64,000 nt of DNA from assembly GCF_029688845.1 (NCBI RefSeq), contig NZ_JARUKW010000012.1, forward strand, positions 83,987 to 147,986, given 5' to 3'. The first letter of the stretch is position 1. Every line of letters starts with the position of its first letter. The notes beneath the pieces are model-generated. The model did no database searches and was not told the origin of the DNA. It was given only the letters and a program-made list of their open reading frames with translations. This DNA comes from Natronococcus sp. A-GB1 (GTDB lineage: Archaea > Halobacteriota > Halobacteria > Halobacteriales > Natrialbaceae). The position numbers were made by a program, and so were the translations under genes. Positions 9,053 to 17,643 of the stretch are shown here, in pieces.

Positions 9053-9925
9053 GTGTCGACCCACAGCCACACCCCCGGTCTCCGATTTCGCTCGTTGATC
9101 GCTCGCGTTGGCTTCCCACACCTGCTCGCGGCGACGCTCGCGCTGGTCGCGGCGACGATCCTGCTCGGCGTCGCGGCGAAAGCCACCGGTGCGGGACTGG
9201 CCTGCGAGGCGAACTGGCCCCAGTGTGACGCCGGCCCGTACAACCTCCTGCCCGCGAACCTGCCGAGCTTCTACGAGTGGTTCCACCGCTTCGTCGCGAT
9301 GTTCGCCGGCTTCGCCATCATCGGCTCGGCGGTCGCGGCCTGGCGCTCGCCGTCGATCGACAAACGCGTCACGGCGCTCGTCGTCGCCGGGATGATCCTG
9401 ACGCCGATCCAGGTCGTCCTGGGCCGAGAGACGGTCACCCAGTACACGATGGACATCCTCTCGCTGCACTTCTGGACCGCAGTCCTGATCTTCTCGATGT
9501 TCGTCGTCGCGACCGCGCTCGTCTGGTCGGCCTCGCTGCGAGCCGGCCACGTCAGCACCGCGCTCGGGCTCGGCCTTCTCGCCCTTCCCGCCCACGTCGC
9601 GCTCAGCCCGACCGACCTGAGCCTCGTCTCGAGCTACTCGCCGACGGTTCAGCTGCTCCAGTACGGCGTCACCCTCGCACTGCTGGCGTCGGTGATCGTC
9701 GCCGTCCTGGTCGGCCGATGGCGCTTCGACGACACCCCGCTGCTGGGGCTGCTCTCGGTGTCCGCCGTGCTAGCGCTGGTCGTCACCTACCTCGGCCGCC
9801 AGGCCGTGATGACCTACAGTCCGCTGCTGGACGACCTCTATCTGGTCACCGCGCTCGCGTTGCTCGTCGTCTTCGGCGTCGGAATCTGGCGAAGCCGATC
9901 CTCAGCCGGCGCTCGAGACGTCTGA
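9053..9925 (+). CDS. ctaA: Heme A synthase, CtaA/Cox15 family
   Basis: Membrane enzyme that oxidises heme O to heme A for aa3-type terminal oxidases. About eight transmembrane segments are visible. Conserved features are KATGAGLACEANWPQCDAG near residues 40-60 with the cysteine pair, YEWFHRFVAMFAG with a heme-ligand histidine, and ILSLHFWTAVLIF with a second histidine. At 290 residues it matches archaeal CtaA. I chose GTG 9053 (VSTHSHTPGLRF) because the TATA-like ctaaata at 9016-9022 places transcription start just before it. GTG 9026 is an alternative that adds nine residues. No oxidase genes are adjacent in this window. Confidence 0.85.
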   Translation: MSTHSHTPGLRFRSLIARVGFPHLLAATLALVAATILLGVAAKATGAGLACEANWPQCDAGPYNLLPANLPSFYEWFHRFVAMFAGFAIIGSAVAAWRSPSIDKRVTALVVAGMILTPIQVVLGRETVTQYTMDILSLHFWTAVLIFSMFVVATALVWSASLRAGHVSTALGLGLLALPAHVALSPTDLSLVSSYSPTVQLLQYGVTLALLASVIVAVLVGRWRFDDTPLLGLLSVSAVLALVVTYLGRQAVMTYSPLLDDLYLVTALALLVVFGVGIWRSRSSAGARDV

Positions 9926-10074
9926 TCGCTCTCCTCTGCTGCTCAGTTGTTGAGAAAACGGGTTCGGTATTCGGTCTCCTTCGTGAAGCTTGATCGGTCG
10001 ATTTGGTACACGGAGAGTGCGAACAGAACGCGTGCTACTCTCGGCTGAGGTTTGAGATGAGAACTGAACGATGA

Positions 10075-10500
10075 AGATATCCAAATTTTACGCCACGCGG
10101 ATGGAAGAGTTGCTCGGGACCCGGTGGCTCAATCGCCGTTCGGGCACGGTATCTCCTCGATCTCCCGGATCTCGTCCGGTTTTTGCACGCGGTCGTACTG
10201 GCGCTGCCACGTTTCTCTGGGGAACAGGTTGCTTCGGTCGAACAGGTCACGAGCGGTATCGATCCGGACGAGATCGTTGATGAGGAACGCCTCCAGCTGC
10301 CCCCCATCAGCACGCACAGCTGAAGGACAAGTTGCATGGGAACGACCGGTTTGATGAAATCAAGCGAGCCGAGCGCAGGTACCTTGTCGTCGGCCGCGGT
10401 GATGAGGGAGGACCAGGAAAACGACGGTTGCAGGTCTGTCAGCAGTTGGACGCTCGCAGGGAGGCATCGACATTTCGTCTCGAGGACTTCGATGACGGAC
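10075..10500 (+). pseudogene. Decayed coding remnant of unknown family
   Basis: No intact gene fits 9926-10690. One plus-strand frame reads as protein from about 10141 (YLLDLPDLVRFLHAVV, then SGIDPDEIVDEERL) and meets a TGA at about 10321. A second frame continues with KDKLHGNDRFDEIKR and RYLVVGRGDEGG to about 10490. Together they look like one gene, or two gene pieces, broken by a frameshift. I do not recognise the family. A minus-strand reading of 62 codons (10129-10317) is also protein-like, so even the strand is uncertain. Confidence 0.25.
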
Positions 10501-10686
10501 ATGTGTGGGAACCTCGACGAGGAAACGGCCGACGCCGAACTCCTCGAGGGTCTCGAGGCGGCCTACGAGGAGAAGTACGACGTCCACCACGGGACGCCGT
10601 TCTTTCGCGTTCGTCCGAACGTCGTGTTTGCGTGGGCCGACTTTCCGACGGATGCGACCAGCTGGACGTTCGACGAGGGACCCTGA
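10492..10686 (+). pseudogene. C-terminal remnant resembling a PPOX-class flavin oxidoreductase
   Basis: Sixty-four residues starting MTDMCGNLDEE contain YEEKYDVHHGTPFFRVRP and VFAWADFPTDATSWTFDE. That is the usual ending of pyridoxamine-phosphate-oxidase-like (PPOX/F420) proteins in haloarchaea, recalled and not searched. The N-terminal flavin-binding barrel is absent: the frame upstream of 10492 is not homologous. It is probably the 3' stub of a deleted gene, lying directly after another decayed stretch. Confidence 0.35.
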
Positions 10687-10699
10687 ACTTCGATTTCGG

Positions 10700-10891
10700 C
10701 TACTTCATCGCCCGATACTGGCCGTGTTTGACGCCGATCAGCAGCATGATCCCGCCGAAGATCACCATCGAGGGGACGACCATCATCAGGATGCTGTCGG
10801 TCGTCATCATGTCCGAGGCGATCATCCCGACCGCGCCGAGCGTGATCAGTGCGATAAACGTCGCCGCCGTGGTTGGTAGATCGAACTCCAT
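10700..10891 (-). CDS. Small two-helix membrane protein
   Basis: A 63-residue protein beginning MEFDLPTTAATF. It has two hydrophobic segments (about 8-28 and 33-55) and the short basic tail GVKHGQYRAMK. It resembles a family of tiny haloarchaeal membrane proteins of unknown function. ATG 10891 is used because the open frame upstream to 11026 is arginine- and serine-rich antisense sequence. It lies after the E2-like gene on the same strand, about 130 bp away. Confidence 0.65.
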   Translation of the reverse strand: MEFDLPTTAATFIALITLGAVGMIASDMMTTDSILMMVVPSMVIFGGIMLLIGVKHGQYRAMK

Positions 10892-11022
10892 ACGTGATCG
10901 TGGGACGGCCAACCCCCAAAGGGTATCGGAAACCGGCAGTACGCTCGACCTGACGCTCGAGCTGGGCCGAACGTATTCGGATCCGACAGTTCCACCGAGC
11001 TGCAGGGCCCCGGGATGGAACC

Positions 11023-11814
11023 TCACGTCTCGAGGCCCTCCTCCAGCCCGTACGCCGTTTCGATGAGTTCCCGCAGGCGTCCGACGAACCGAGCGGCGGG
11101 CGCGCCGTCGACGACGTCGTGATCGACCATCATTGTGAGGCTCAGGTATTCTCGGGGCACGACCTCGTCGTCGACGAGCCCTGGCTTGCGCTCGATACCG
11201 CCGACCGTGAGCTGGAGCGCGTAGTTCGTCGGCGTAACCGCCCAGCCGCCACCGGCTCCGAACATGCCGACCGAGGTCACCGCGACGGTGCCGGCGACGC
11301 GCTTCCAGCGTCGGGGGATGGTCCGAGGCAGCCGCCAGAACAGCCGTCGGACGGGACCGGGAAGCCGTAGGCCTACAGCCGTCAGGTCGCGCTGTCGTCC
11401 CACGCTCGGATCCGTCTGGACCGCTCGGATCTTGTCGTGAATCGACTCGAGCGACCGCCGATTCGCCGCCCTGAGGACGTGCGGGACGCCGATCAGTTCG
11501 CCGTCGACCTCCCGTTCGATCAGGACGTTCACGTCGACGTCCTCGAACCGGGCGAGTCGACCCCGCCAGTCGCGATACGTCTGGACGCGAGGATGGTCAT
11601 CGATCGCTCGCGCCAGACAGAAGACGAGAAACGCGGTGAACGAGCGTCGCGTTCCAGTGCCCTCCTCGAGCTCTCGAATGCGCCGTCGAGCCTCGGTCAC
11701 GTCGAGTTCGACGAGCCCGTGGACGACGCTTCGTCGGCTGGCCGTCCGCATGTAGTCGACGGTGCCGCGTCGCTGCAAGGGGAAGGGTTCGACCGTTTCG
11801 CCAGGCTCGGTCAT
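11023..11814 (-). CDS. 2-oxoacid dehydrogenase E2-like acyltransferase, catalytic domain only
   Basis: Corresponds to the chloramphenicol-acetyltransferase-like core of dihydrolipoyl acyltransferases. It has RGTVDYMRTASRRSVVHG near the N-terminus, FTAFLVFCLARAIDDHP, VNVLIEREVDGELIGVPHVLR, the strand GTVAVTSVGMFGAGGGWAV, and the catalytic LTMMVDHDVVDGAPAARF (HxxxDG). The lipoyl and E1/E3-binding domains of a true E2 are absent, and no E1 or E3 genes are nearby. The role as a stand-alone acyltransferase is therefore open. Such lone catalytic domains occur in haloarchaea. The 263-residue length covers the domain completely. Confidence 0.8.
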   Translation of the reverse strand: MTEPGETVEPFPLQRRGTVDYMRTASRRSVVHGLVELDVTEARRRIRELEEGTGTRRSFTAFLVFCLARAIDDHPRVQTYRDWRGRLARFEDVDVNVLIEREVDGELIGVPHVLRAANRRSLESIHDKIRAVQTDPSVGRQRDLTAVGLRLPGPVRRLFWRLPRTIPRRWKRVAGTVAVTSVGMFGAGGGWAVTPTNYALQLTVGGIERKPGLVDDEVVPREYLSLTMMVDHDVVDGAPAARFVGRLRELIETAYGLEEGLET

Positions 11815-11862
11815 AATCGTCGAACCACGAGGAGGAGCATACCGCTTGTCCGCAAATCCGAT

Positions 11863-12609
11863 TCAGCTCGAGGGACGCACCAGGTTCGCCAGCGCGACTG
11901 CAAGTCCCAGCAGCCACCCCAGCGGGAACGCGATCGCGACCCACATCGCCGCGTAAGCCGCCCCCGCCAGCTCGAAGTTCGCCCGGAGCAGTTCGTTGAT
12001 TCCGCCGACGGCCAGCGGCCCCTCGAGCAGCTGCACCGCGAACGCGTAGCTGGGCTCGAGGACGACCCCCTCGAGCGCCGGGGTCACGAGCGCGGCGACG
12101 ACCGGGGGCAAACAGAGCGCGGTCAGCGCGAACGGGTACGCGAGCAGGACCGAAACGGATCGGCCGCCGATCCGCGAGCAGCCGGCCGAAAGCGCCGTCG
12201 CCCCCGTCGCGACTGCGCTGGCTGCAGCGACCGCGAGGACGGCGTCGGGCTCGAGTTGGAGGTGGGCGACGGCCGTCAGCCCGCCCCACGCGAGGACGGC
12301 GAGGCCGGTGACGCCGGCGATACCGAGCCGAGTTCGGGTCGAGTCGAGTTTCGCCGCGTAGTAGCGGGTCGCGAGGCCGACGACGGTGAGCGGGTAGGCG
12401 ACGAGCAGACCGAGTGCACCGAGAACGCCCCAGCCGTAGTAGCGGATCTGCTGGGAGGGCGTCTCGGGAGTCCATCGACCCATGACGGCGTGGCCGCGGC
12501 CGCGCTGTCTGGGGAACCGAAGCGCCATCCAGCCGACGTGGAGCCGCCGGACGTCGGTCGCGATCTCGCCGAAGACGCCGGCGTCACCCCTCCGTGTGCG
12601 GGTTGCCAT
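11863..12609 (-). CDS. Polytopic membrane protein of unknown function
   Basis: 248 residues with about six hydrophobic segments, starting near YYGWGVLGALGLLVAYPL and ending FPLGWLLGLAVALANLV. A basic cytoplasmic N-terminus of about 50 residues precedes the first helix. I do not recognise the family and see no catalytic motif. ATG 12609 is the first start in frame; an internal ATG after the basic stretch is possible. It lies 48 bp upstream of the E2-like gene on the same strand and could be co-transcribed with it. Confidence 0.65.
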   Translation of the reverse strand: MATRTRRGDAGVFGEIATDVRRLHVGWMALRFPRQRGRGHAVMGRWTPETPSQQIRYYGWGVLGALGLLVAYPLTVVGLATRYYAAKLDSTRTRLGIAGVTGLAVLAWGGLTAVAHLQLEPDAVLAVAAASAVATGATALSAGCSRIGGRSVSVLLAYPFALTALCLPPVVAALVTPALEGVVLEPSYAFAVQLLEGPLAVGGINELLRANFELAGAAYAAMWVAIAFPLGWLLGLAVALANLVRPSS

Positions 12610-12688
12610 AGCGCCTGCGATGGCCCGAAAAGTGGTAAGCTTTCTTCCTATTCAGGAACTCGAACTGGTCGAGTCGGCAGCGCTCGCG

Positions 12689-13522
12689 TCAGTTCCAGGG
12701 GGCGAACTCGGGGTCGACCTCGCGGCTGACGTCGTCGACGTTGTCGATCGTGTCGACGTCGGAGCGGTCGAGCTCGACCAGCAGCGACTCCCAGTTGTCC
12801 TCGAGGTGGTCCTCGCCGGTCGCCTTCGGGATCGCGGTGACGCCCTTCTCGCGCAGCCAGGCGAGGCTGACCTGAGCCTCGCTGACGCCGTGTCGGGCCG
12901 CGACGTTCTGGATCCCCTCGTGATTGAACACCTGGCCACGGGCAAGTGGCGAGTAGGCGACGACGTCGACGTCGTACTGCTGACAGCGCTCGCGCAGGTC
13001 CGGCTGGGGGAGCAGCGGGTGGAGTTCGATCTGGTTGGCCGCGATCGGCGCGTCGCAGACGTCGATCGCCCTCTCGAGGTCCTCGGCCATGAAGTTGCTG
13101 ACGCCGACGTTCTCGATCAGTCCCTCGTCGTACAGCTCCGAGAACGCCGAGAGGGTCTCCTCGGGCTCGTACGCCCCGGCGGGCCAGTGAACGTACAGCA
13201 TGTCAAGGTAGTCGACCCCGAGGCGGTCCATGCTCTCTCGAGCGGTCTCCTTGACGTCCTCGTAGCCAAGGTTGTCGGTCCAGATCTTCGTCGCGAGGAA
13301 GACCTCCTCGCGGTCGACGTCGGCGTCTGCGATCCCCTCGCCGACGGCTTCCTCGTTGTCGTAGACCTGTGCGGTATCGATGTGTCGGTACCCTCGCTCG
13401 AGGGCGTTCTGGACGCTTTCGGCGCACTGTTCGGGATCGTCGTTCTGCCAGGTACCGAGGCCGAGCATCGGCAGGCCGTTCGACGTCGTCGGACAGAAGT
13501 CGGGAGCGATTTCGTCTACCAT
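12689..13522 (-). CDS. Aldo/keto reductase
   Basis: NADPH-dependent reduction of carbonyls, in a TIM barrel. The catalytic tetrad is visible: D49 and Y54 in GYRHIDTAQVYDNEEAVG, a lysine in FLATKIW, and a histidine in MLYVHWPAG. The family signature IENVGVSNFMAEDLERA and a C-terminal AIPKATGEDHLEDN, which binds NADPH phosphate, are also present. The 277-residue length is typical of the AKR5-like (2,5-diketo-D-gluconate reductase/xylose reductase-like) branch. Substrate is unknown. ATG 13522 is supported by MVDEIAPDFCPTTSNGLPMLG, which starts the barrel normally. Confidence 0.9.
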   Translation of the reverse strand: MVDEIAPDFCPTTSNGLPMLGLGTWQNDDPEQCAESVQNALERGYRHIDTAQVYDNEEAVGEGIADADVDREEVFLATKIWTDNLGYEDVKETARESMDRLGVDYLDMLYVHWPAGAYEPEETLSAFSELYDEGLIENVGVSNFMAEDLERAIDVCDAPIAANQIELHPLLPQPDLRERCQQYDVDVVAYSPLARGQVFNHEGIQNVAARHGVSEAQVSLAWLREKGVTAIPKATGEDHLEDNWESLLVELDRSDVDTIDNVDDVSREVDPEFAPWN

Positions 13523-13776
13523 GTCCGAAGGATTCGTCAGGATCCGAAAAGGGGTTGGGATTGCGTGAGCAAGATCGGCAGCTCGGCGCGTTAACTCGAC
13601 GCATAGTGGTGAATCACATTGTGGGTCCGTTCAGGGGTGGCCGTGAGGTTGAGTCGGAGCGCGATATTTGAGCCCGTTTCAAGATTTGGAAAATCCGTGC
13701 ATATTGTCGGAGACACTATTTCGATTGCCGTTGATGAGGACGAGAGGAACAGTGAGTCCGAGTTACGTTCGATGAG

Positions 13777-13788
13777 TACATATACCAT
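13777..13788 (+). promoter_or_regulatory. TATA box for the proline-racemase-family gene
   Basis: The run tacatataccat, within an AT-rich stretch ending 13796, lies about 30 nt before ATG 13814. This predicts a leader of only a few bases. Confidence 0.6.
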
Positions 13789-13813
13789 ATAGAAAAACGA
13801 GAGCTAGTGAACT

Positions 13814-14842
13814 ATGCTGGACCAGCCCCGGATCCCGAGTGAGCGGGATCGTATTACGACGATCGAATCGCACACAGGTGGAGAACCGCTTAGAATCATC
13901 GTTGACGGCTTTCCTGAGCTAACGGGTGAAACGATTCTCGAACGGCGTCGCTACATGCACGATGAGTACGATACGCTTCGGTCCGCACTAATGTGGGAAC
14001 CACGCGGACATGCGGACATGTACGGCGCGGTTCTCACTGAACCGGTTTCCGACGAAGCCGACGTTGGTGTCCTGTTCACTACAAACAACGGCTACAGTTC
14101 GATGTGTGGGCACGGTATTATTGCGCTGGGGACGGCTCTCTTCGAGACTGGGATGCTCCCGCCGAACCAGCCCGAAGAAATCGTCGCTTTCGACACTCCC
14201 GCAGGACTCGTCACCGCGACATCCCAAATCGAGAAGGATCGTGTGACGTCGGTTTCTTTCGAGAACGTTCCATCGTTCGCTCCGCTACTAGATCAAACCG
14301 TCACTGTTCCCGAACTTGGCCCGGTCGAATTTGATCTCGGATACGGGGGCGCGTTCTATGCCTACTGTGATGCCGATCAGGTGGATCTGGATCTTTCACC
14401 AGATAACGCTGACGAAATAATACGCACCGGTATGGCTATCAAGCGCGCCGTTTCGGATTCTTTTGACATCAAACACCCGGTTGAAGACGATTTGAGTTTC
14501 TTGTACGGGACCGTCTTCAGAAAGGAGTCTTCCACCGAAGGGTGCGACAGCAAGAACGTGTGTGTGTTTGCAGACGGGCAAATCGACCGCTCGCCAACCG
14601 GCACCGGTGTCAGCGGCCGACTCGCTATCCAATACGCACGCGGCGACCTCGAGGTGGGTGACGAACTTGTCGTCGAGAGCATCATCGGTACGGTGTTCCG
14701 AGGAACAATCACCGGGCAAGAACCGTATGGCGGCTACGACGCGATCGTTCCGCGGATCTCCGGAAGCGCCTACGTCACTGGGCGGAACGAATTTGTGATC
14801 GATCCGGAAGATCCCTTATCCGATGGGTTCTTGATTCGATAA
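13814..14842 (+). CDS. Trans-3-hydroxy-L-proline dehydratase-like protein (proline racemase family)
   Basis: Proline-racemase fold. Racemases and 4-hydroxyproline epimerases use two cysteines. Here the first is present (C98 in SSMCGHG), but the second position is threonine (T262 in DRSPTGTG), the pattern of trans-3-hydroxy-L-proline dehydratases, which yield pyrroline-2-carboxylate. The substrate-binding segments TIESHTGGEPLRI and HADMYGAV are conserved. The 342-residue length is normal. Codon use is visibly AT-richer than in the neighbouring genes (GAT, ATC/ATT and TTT mixed), hinting at later acquisition. No reductase or transporter of the pathway is adjacent. Confidence 0.83.
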   Translation: MLDQPRIPSERDRITTIESHTGGEPLRIIVDGFPELTGETILERRRYMHDEYDTLRSALMWEPRGHADMYGAVLTEPVSDEADVGVLFTTNNGYSSMCGHGIIALGTALFETGMLPPNQPEEIVAFDTPAGLVTATSQIEKDRVTSVSFENVPSFAPLLDQTVTVPELGPVEFDLGYGGAFYAYCDADQVDLDLSPDNADEIIRTGMAIKRAVSDSFDIKHPVEDDLSFLYGTVFRKESSTEGCDSKNVCVFADGQIDRSPTGTGVSGRLAIQYARGDLEVGDELVVESIIGTVFRGTITGQEPYGGYDAIVPRISGSAYVTGRNEFVIDPEDPLSDGFLIR

Positions 14843-14922
14843 TACGGCCTTCGATTGAGTCACGGCTGGGGTTCAGCACAGTACTGGCCTCTCCCGTCGT
14901 CTCCGGTAGTGGCGGGAAGCGA

Positions 14923-15534
14923 CTACGGGTCCAGCGCCGGCGTCGGAAACGCTCCCGTATCGGCGTTCGGGTCGTACTCCTCGAGTGCCGCCCGGACGAT
15001 CTGGAACACGCCCTCTTTCCCCCAGCGGGCGGTGTTGAGCTGCAGGTCGTAGAACTCCCGCTCGTCGATGTCGATCTCGTAGTACGACTCGTAGCGGCCG
15101 GCCTCGCTAACCTCCCGGACACGCATCTCGGCCTCGGTCTCGAGACGATCCTCGATTCGCTCGAGGCGGACGTCCTCGGGGGCATCGAGCCAGATCCGCA
15201 GATCGGCGCGCTCGCCTGCGATCCAGCCCGCGAGCCGGGACTCGAGGATGAAGGGTTTGTTCGCGGTGCCCCACTTCTCCGCGATCGACTGCAGCCGCCG
15301 ATCGAGCGCCCGGTCGATATCGTCCGACGCCTCCGCCTTCGCCGTCAGCTGGTTGAGGCTCATGTCGCGGTCCTCGGCGAGTTCGCGGAAGATGTCCCCA
15401 CCGGAGACGTACGGACAGCCGATCGCGTCCGAGAGGCGCTCACAGAGCGTCGTCGCGCCACAGCCCGGCGGTCCGGAGACGGTGATGAACAGTGTCGTGT
15501 CGATCTCGACGGTCGTCGTCGCACCCGTGGACAT
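14923..15534 (-). CDS. cmk: Cytidylate kinase, archaeal type
   Basis: Phosphorylates CMP/dCMP with ATP. The P-loop ITVSGPPGCGATTL lies at about residues 17-30 after a short N-terminal tail. YVSGGDIFRELAEDRDMSL is the archaeal Cmk NMP-binding hallmark, then ESRLAGWIAGERADLRIWLDAP and the lid region ESYYEIDIDEREFYDLQLNTARW. The 203-residue length is slightly long because of the tail. ATG 15534 was kept since no later ATG precedes the P-loop. In many haloarchaea cmk is near translation genes, but here it stands beside a hypothetical gene. Confidence 0.9.
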   Translation of the reverse strand: MSTGATTTVEIDTTLFITVSGPPGCGATTLCERLSDAIGCPYVSGGDIFRELAEDRDMSLNQLTAKAEASDDIDRALDRRLQSIAEKWGTANKPFILESRLAGWIAGERADLRIWLDAPEDVRLERIEDRLETEAEMRVREVSEAGRYESYYEIDIDEREFYDLQLNTARWGKEGVFQIVRAALEEYDPNADTGAFPTPALDP

Positions 15535-15589
15535 ACACGATCCCTCACGGGTCGACGTGAAAAGTCATCCGTTCGAGCGAAACGCGGTC

Positions 15590-16045
15590 TTAGAACCAGC
15601 CTCGCCGTTCGACCTCGATATCGACGTCCTCGAGGGACGGCTCGTCCTCGAGGCCGGTGACGGCGTCGACCTGGGCCTCGGCTCCGCTCGACGCCACCAG
15701 CGTCATCCCGTCCTCGTAGGGGGCCTCCGCGTCGTCCCAGTCGATCTCGAGTTTCGCCCGTCTGAACCGCGTTCCGGTGACGAGCCGGATCCTCTCGACG
15801 GCCTCGAGGGGAACCGAGAAGTTCCGCTCGTCGAGGGACTCGAGCTCCGCGGGCGCGCTGTCGGCGACGAGCGCACGGTCGCGTTCGCCCATGTCGGCCC
15901 GCAGCAGCATCGAGCGGTAGGATTCGCCGACGAAACAGCAGAGCAGTCGCTCGTCGGTGACCACCAGCTCCCAGAACTCGATCGAGTTCGGGCGCTGGCG
16001 GATCCAGTGGGTGAATCTCGCGATCGGCTCCTCGGTCGCGGTCAT
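15590..16045 (-). CDS. Conserved haloarchaeal protein of unknown function
   Basis: 151 residues, acidic, without transmembrane segments. It begins MTATEEPIARFTHWIRQRPN and has EFWELVVTDERLLCCFVGESYRSML in the middle. Such a mix of ELVVTDERL and FSVPLEAVERIRLV suggests a small beta-rich (PH-like) fold, which is inference only. ATG 16045 overlaps the symporter stop by one base (TGATG), so it is translationally coupled to the transporter and probably serves it. Confidence 0.65.
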   Translation of the reverse strand: MTATEEPIARFTHWIRQRPNSIEFWELVVTDERLLCCFVGESYRSMLLRADMGERDRALVADSAPAELESLDERNFSVPLEAVERIRLVTGTRFRRAKLEIDWDDAEAPYEDGMTLVASSGAEAQVDAVTGLEDEPSLEDVDIEVERRGWF

Positions 16046-17643
16046 CACCGTTCGAACAGGGCGTGCAGGTCAGCGGGTAGTTCGCGTCCCTTTTGGGTGG
16101 CGATCGAGACGAAGACGAAGACGGCCATCGTCACGAGCAGCGAGATCGCCTCCGCGGGGACCTCCGGCGGGTACGGGTAGGTCGCCATCACAACGTTCTC
16201 GCTGACCCAGTTGAGCCAGCCCGCGTCGACGATCGCCGCGGCCTCGGGCACGACGTTGTAAATGATGTTGTACAGCATGCCGACCACGAGGGCGGCGATC
16301 GCCCCCTCTTTGGTCGCCCCCTTCCAGTTCAACCCGAAGACGGCCACCGGAACGAACGCGGCGGCGAAGAAGCCCCAGCTGATCGCGCCGAGGATGCCGA
16401 CCAGCGCGTCGGAGTAGAAGACGACGATCGTCGACAGCACCGTCAGCCCCGCCAGCGCGCCCTGCGTGACCCGGAGCTCGGTCTTCGGGTCGGTGATCGG
16501 CCTGCCGAGCGCTCGCGGGATGTCCCGTGAGATCGCGGCCGCGCCGATGTTTAGGAACGAGTCGCTGGTCGACATGATCGCCGCCAGAAGCGCCGCGAGG
16601 ATCAGCCCGGCGACGATGCTTCCAGTGTGATCGAGGACGAAGACCGGTCCGACCTCCGAGGCCGAGAACGTCGCCTCGCGCTGGCCGGCCTCGACCATCG
16701 CGCGCATCGAGAGGCCAGCGGAAAAGGCGATCAGGCTCGAGATCGCGTAGGAGATCGCCGCGATCGGGGCACCCCACTTGAGGATCGTGAGGTTGCGGCT
16801 CATGTAGAACTTCGTGATCAGGTGGGGTTGGCCGGCCGCGCCGACCGAGAACAGCACCCACCAGGCGATCCCGACGAGGACGGCGGTCGTGGCCCCGCCC
16901 ATTGCGCCGAACGGCGAGATGAGGTTCGGATCCGTGGTCGCCAGGTTCTGGGAGATGTTCTCCATCCCGCCACCGAACGAGATCGCGTACGCGAAGACGA
17001 ACACGGCGCCGACGACCATCGTGATCGCCTGCAGGAAGTCCGTCCAGACGCCCGCGATCATCCCGCCGAGCATACAGTACAGCAGCAGGATTAGCGCGCC
17101 CCCGAACAGGCCCCACAGCACGGGGATGCCGAAGATCGCCCGCATGACGAACTGCAGCGCCGCCAGATTGACCGCCAGGTAGGCGACGACGCCGAGTGCG
17201 ACGGCGACGCCGCTGAGCCCGCGAACCCAGTCGCTCTCGTAGCGGACGTACATCGCGTCGGGAAGGGTCAACACGTTCCGGATGTCGGCGATCAGGCGCA
17301 TCCGTTTTGCCAGGACGGCCCACGTCAGCAGGAAGCCAAGCGGCGCAGTAAAGAAGATCCACAGCGCGGTCGTCCCGAACTCGTAGACAAGTTCGGGACC
17401 GCCGATGAAGCCGAACCCGGACTGGATCACCGAGAACGCCGTCAGCGCGAGGACCCAGGTGCCGATGCTCTTGCCTGTGATCAGGAAGTCGCTGGTCGAT
17501 TCCGTTCGCATCCAGCCCCAGATACCGATCAGGAGGACGATCAGCAGGTACGCCGCGCCGAAGCCGAGGATGATCGGGTCGTCCGCGACGGGGATCCCGT
17601 CCTGCTGAAGGACGGTTCCGGCGGCTCCGAGGACGCTACTCAT
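16045..17643 (-). CDS. Sodium:solute symporter (SSS family)
   Basis: Na+-coupled uptake carrier with about 13 transmembrane segments across 532 residues. Family marks are DFLITGKSIGTWVLALTAFS near residue 50, LLYCMLGGMIAGVWTDFLQAI (SSS signature region) and LAALLAAIMSTSDSFLNIGAAAISRDI. The last contains the serine-rich Na+ site of helix 8. Substrate is unknown. ATG 17643 (MSSVLGAAGTV) is preferred to the longer frame, because this start overlaps the end of the upstream gene by only 8 nt. It sits in a three-gene operon: a small membrane protein, the symporter, then an acidic soluble protein. Confidence 0.9.
   Translation of the reverse strand: MSSVLGAAGTVLQQDGIPVADDPIILGFGAAYLLIVLLIGIWGWMRTESTSDFLITGKSIGTWVLALTAFSVIQSGFGFIGGPELVYEFGTTALWIFFTAPLGFLLTWAVLAKRMRLIADIRNVLTLPDAMYVRYESDWVRGLSGVAVALGVVAYLAVNLAALQFVMRAIFGIPVLWGLFGGALILLLYCMLGGMIAGVWTDFLQAITMVVGAVFVFAYAISFGGGMENISQNLATTDPNLISPFGAMGGATTAVLVGIAWWVLFSVGAAGQPHLITKFYMSRNLTILKWGAPIAAISYAISSLIAFSAGLSMRAMVEAGQREATFSASEVGPVFVLDHTGSIVAGLILAALLAAIMSTSDSFLNIGAAAISRDIPRALGRPITDPKTELRVTQGALAGLTVLSTIVVFYSDALVGILGAISWGFFAAAFVPVAVFGLNWKGATKEGAIAALVVGMLYNIIYNVVPEAAAIVDAGWLNWVSENVVMATYPYPPEVPAEAISLLVTMAVFVFVSIATQKGRELPADLHALFER

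Noticed and set aside
10129..10317. Minus-strand 62-codon ORF with acidic composition
   Set aside because: It reads plausibly but lies in a decayed region with competing plus-strand frames. No family is recognised.
13618..13791. Plus-strand frame of about 58 codons (ends SMSTYTI) before the racemase-family gene
   Set aside because: It is protein-like in the middle (SVHIVGDTISIAVDEDE), but no start or family is evident and it overlaps the downstream TATA box. It may be a fragment.
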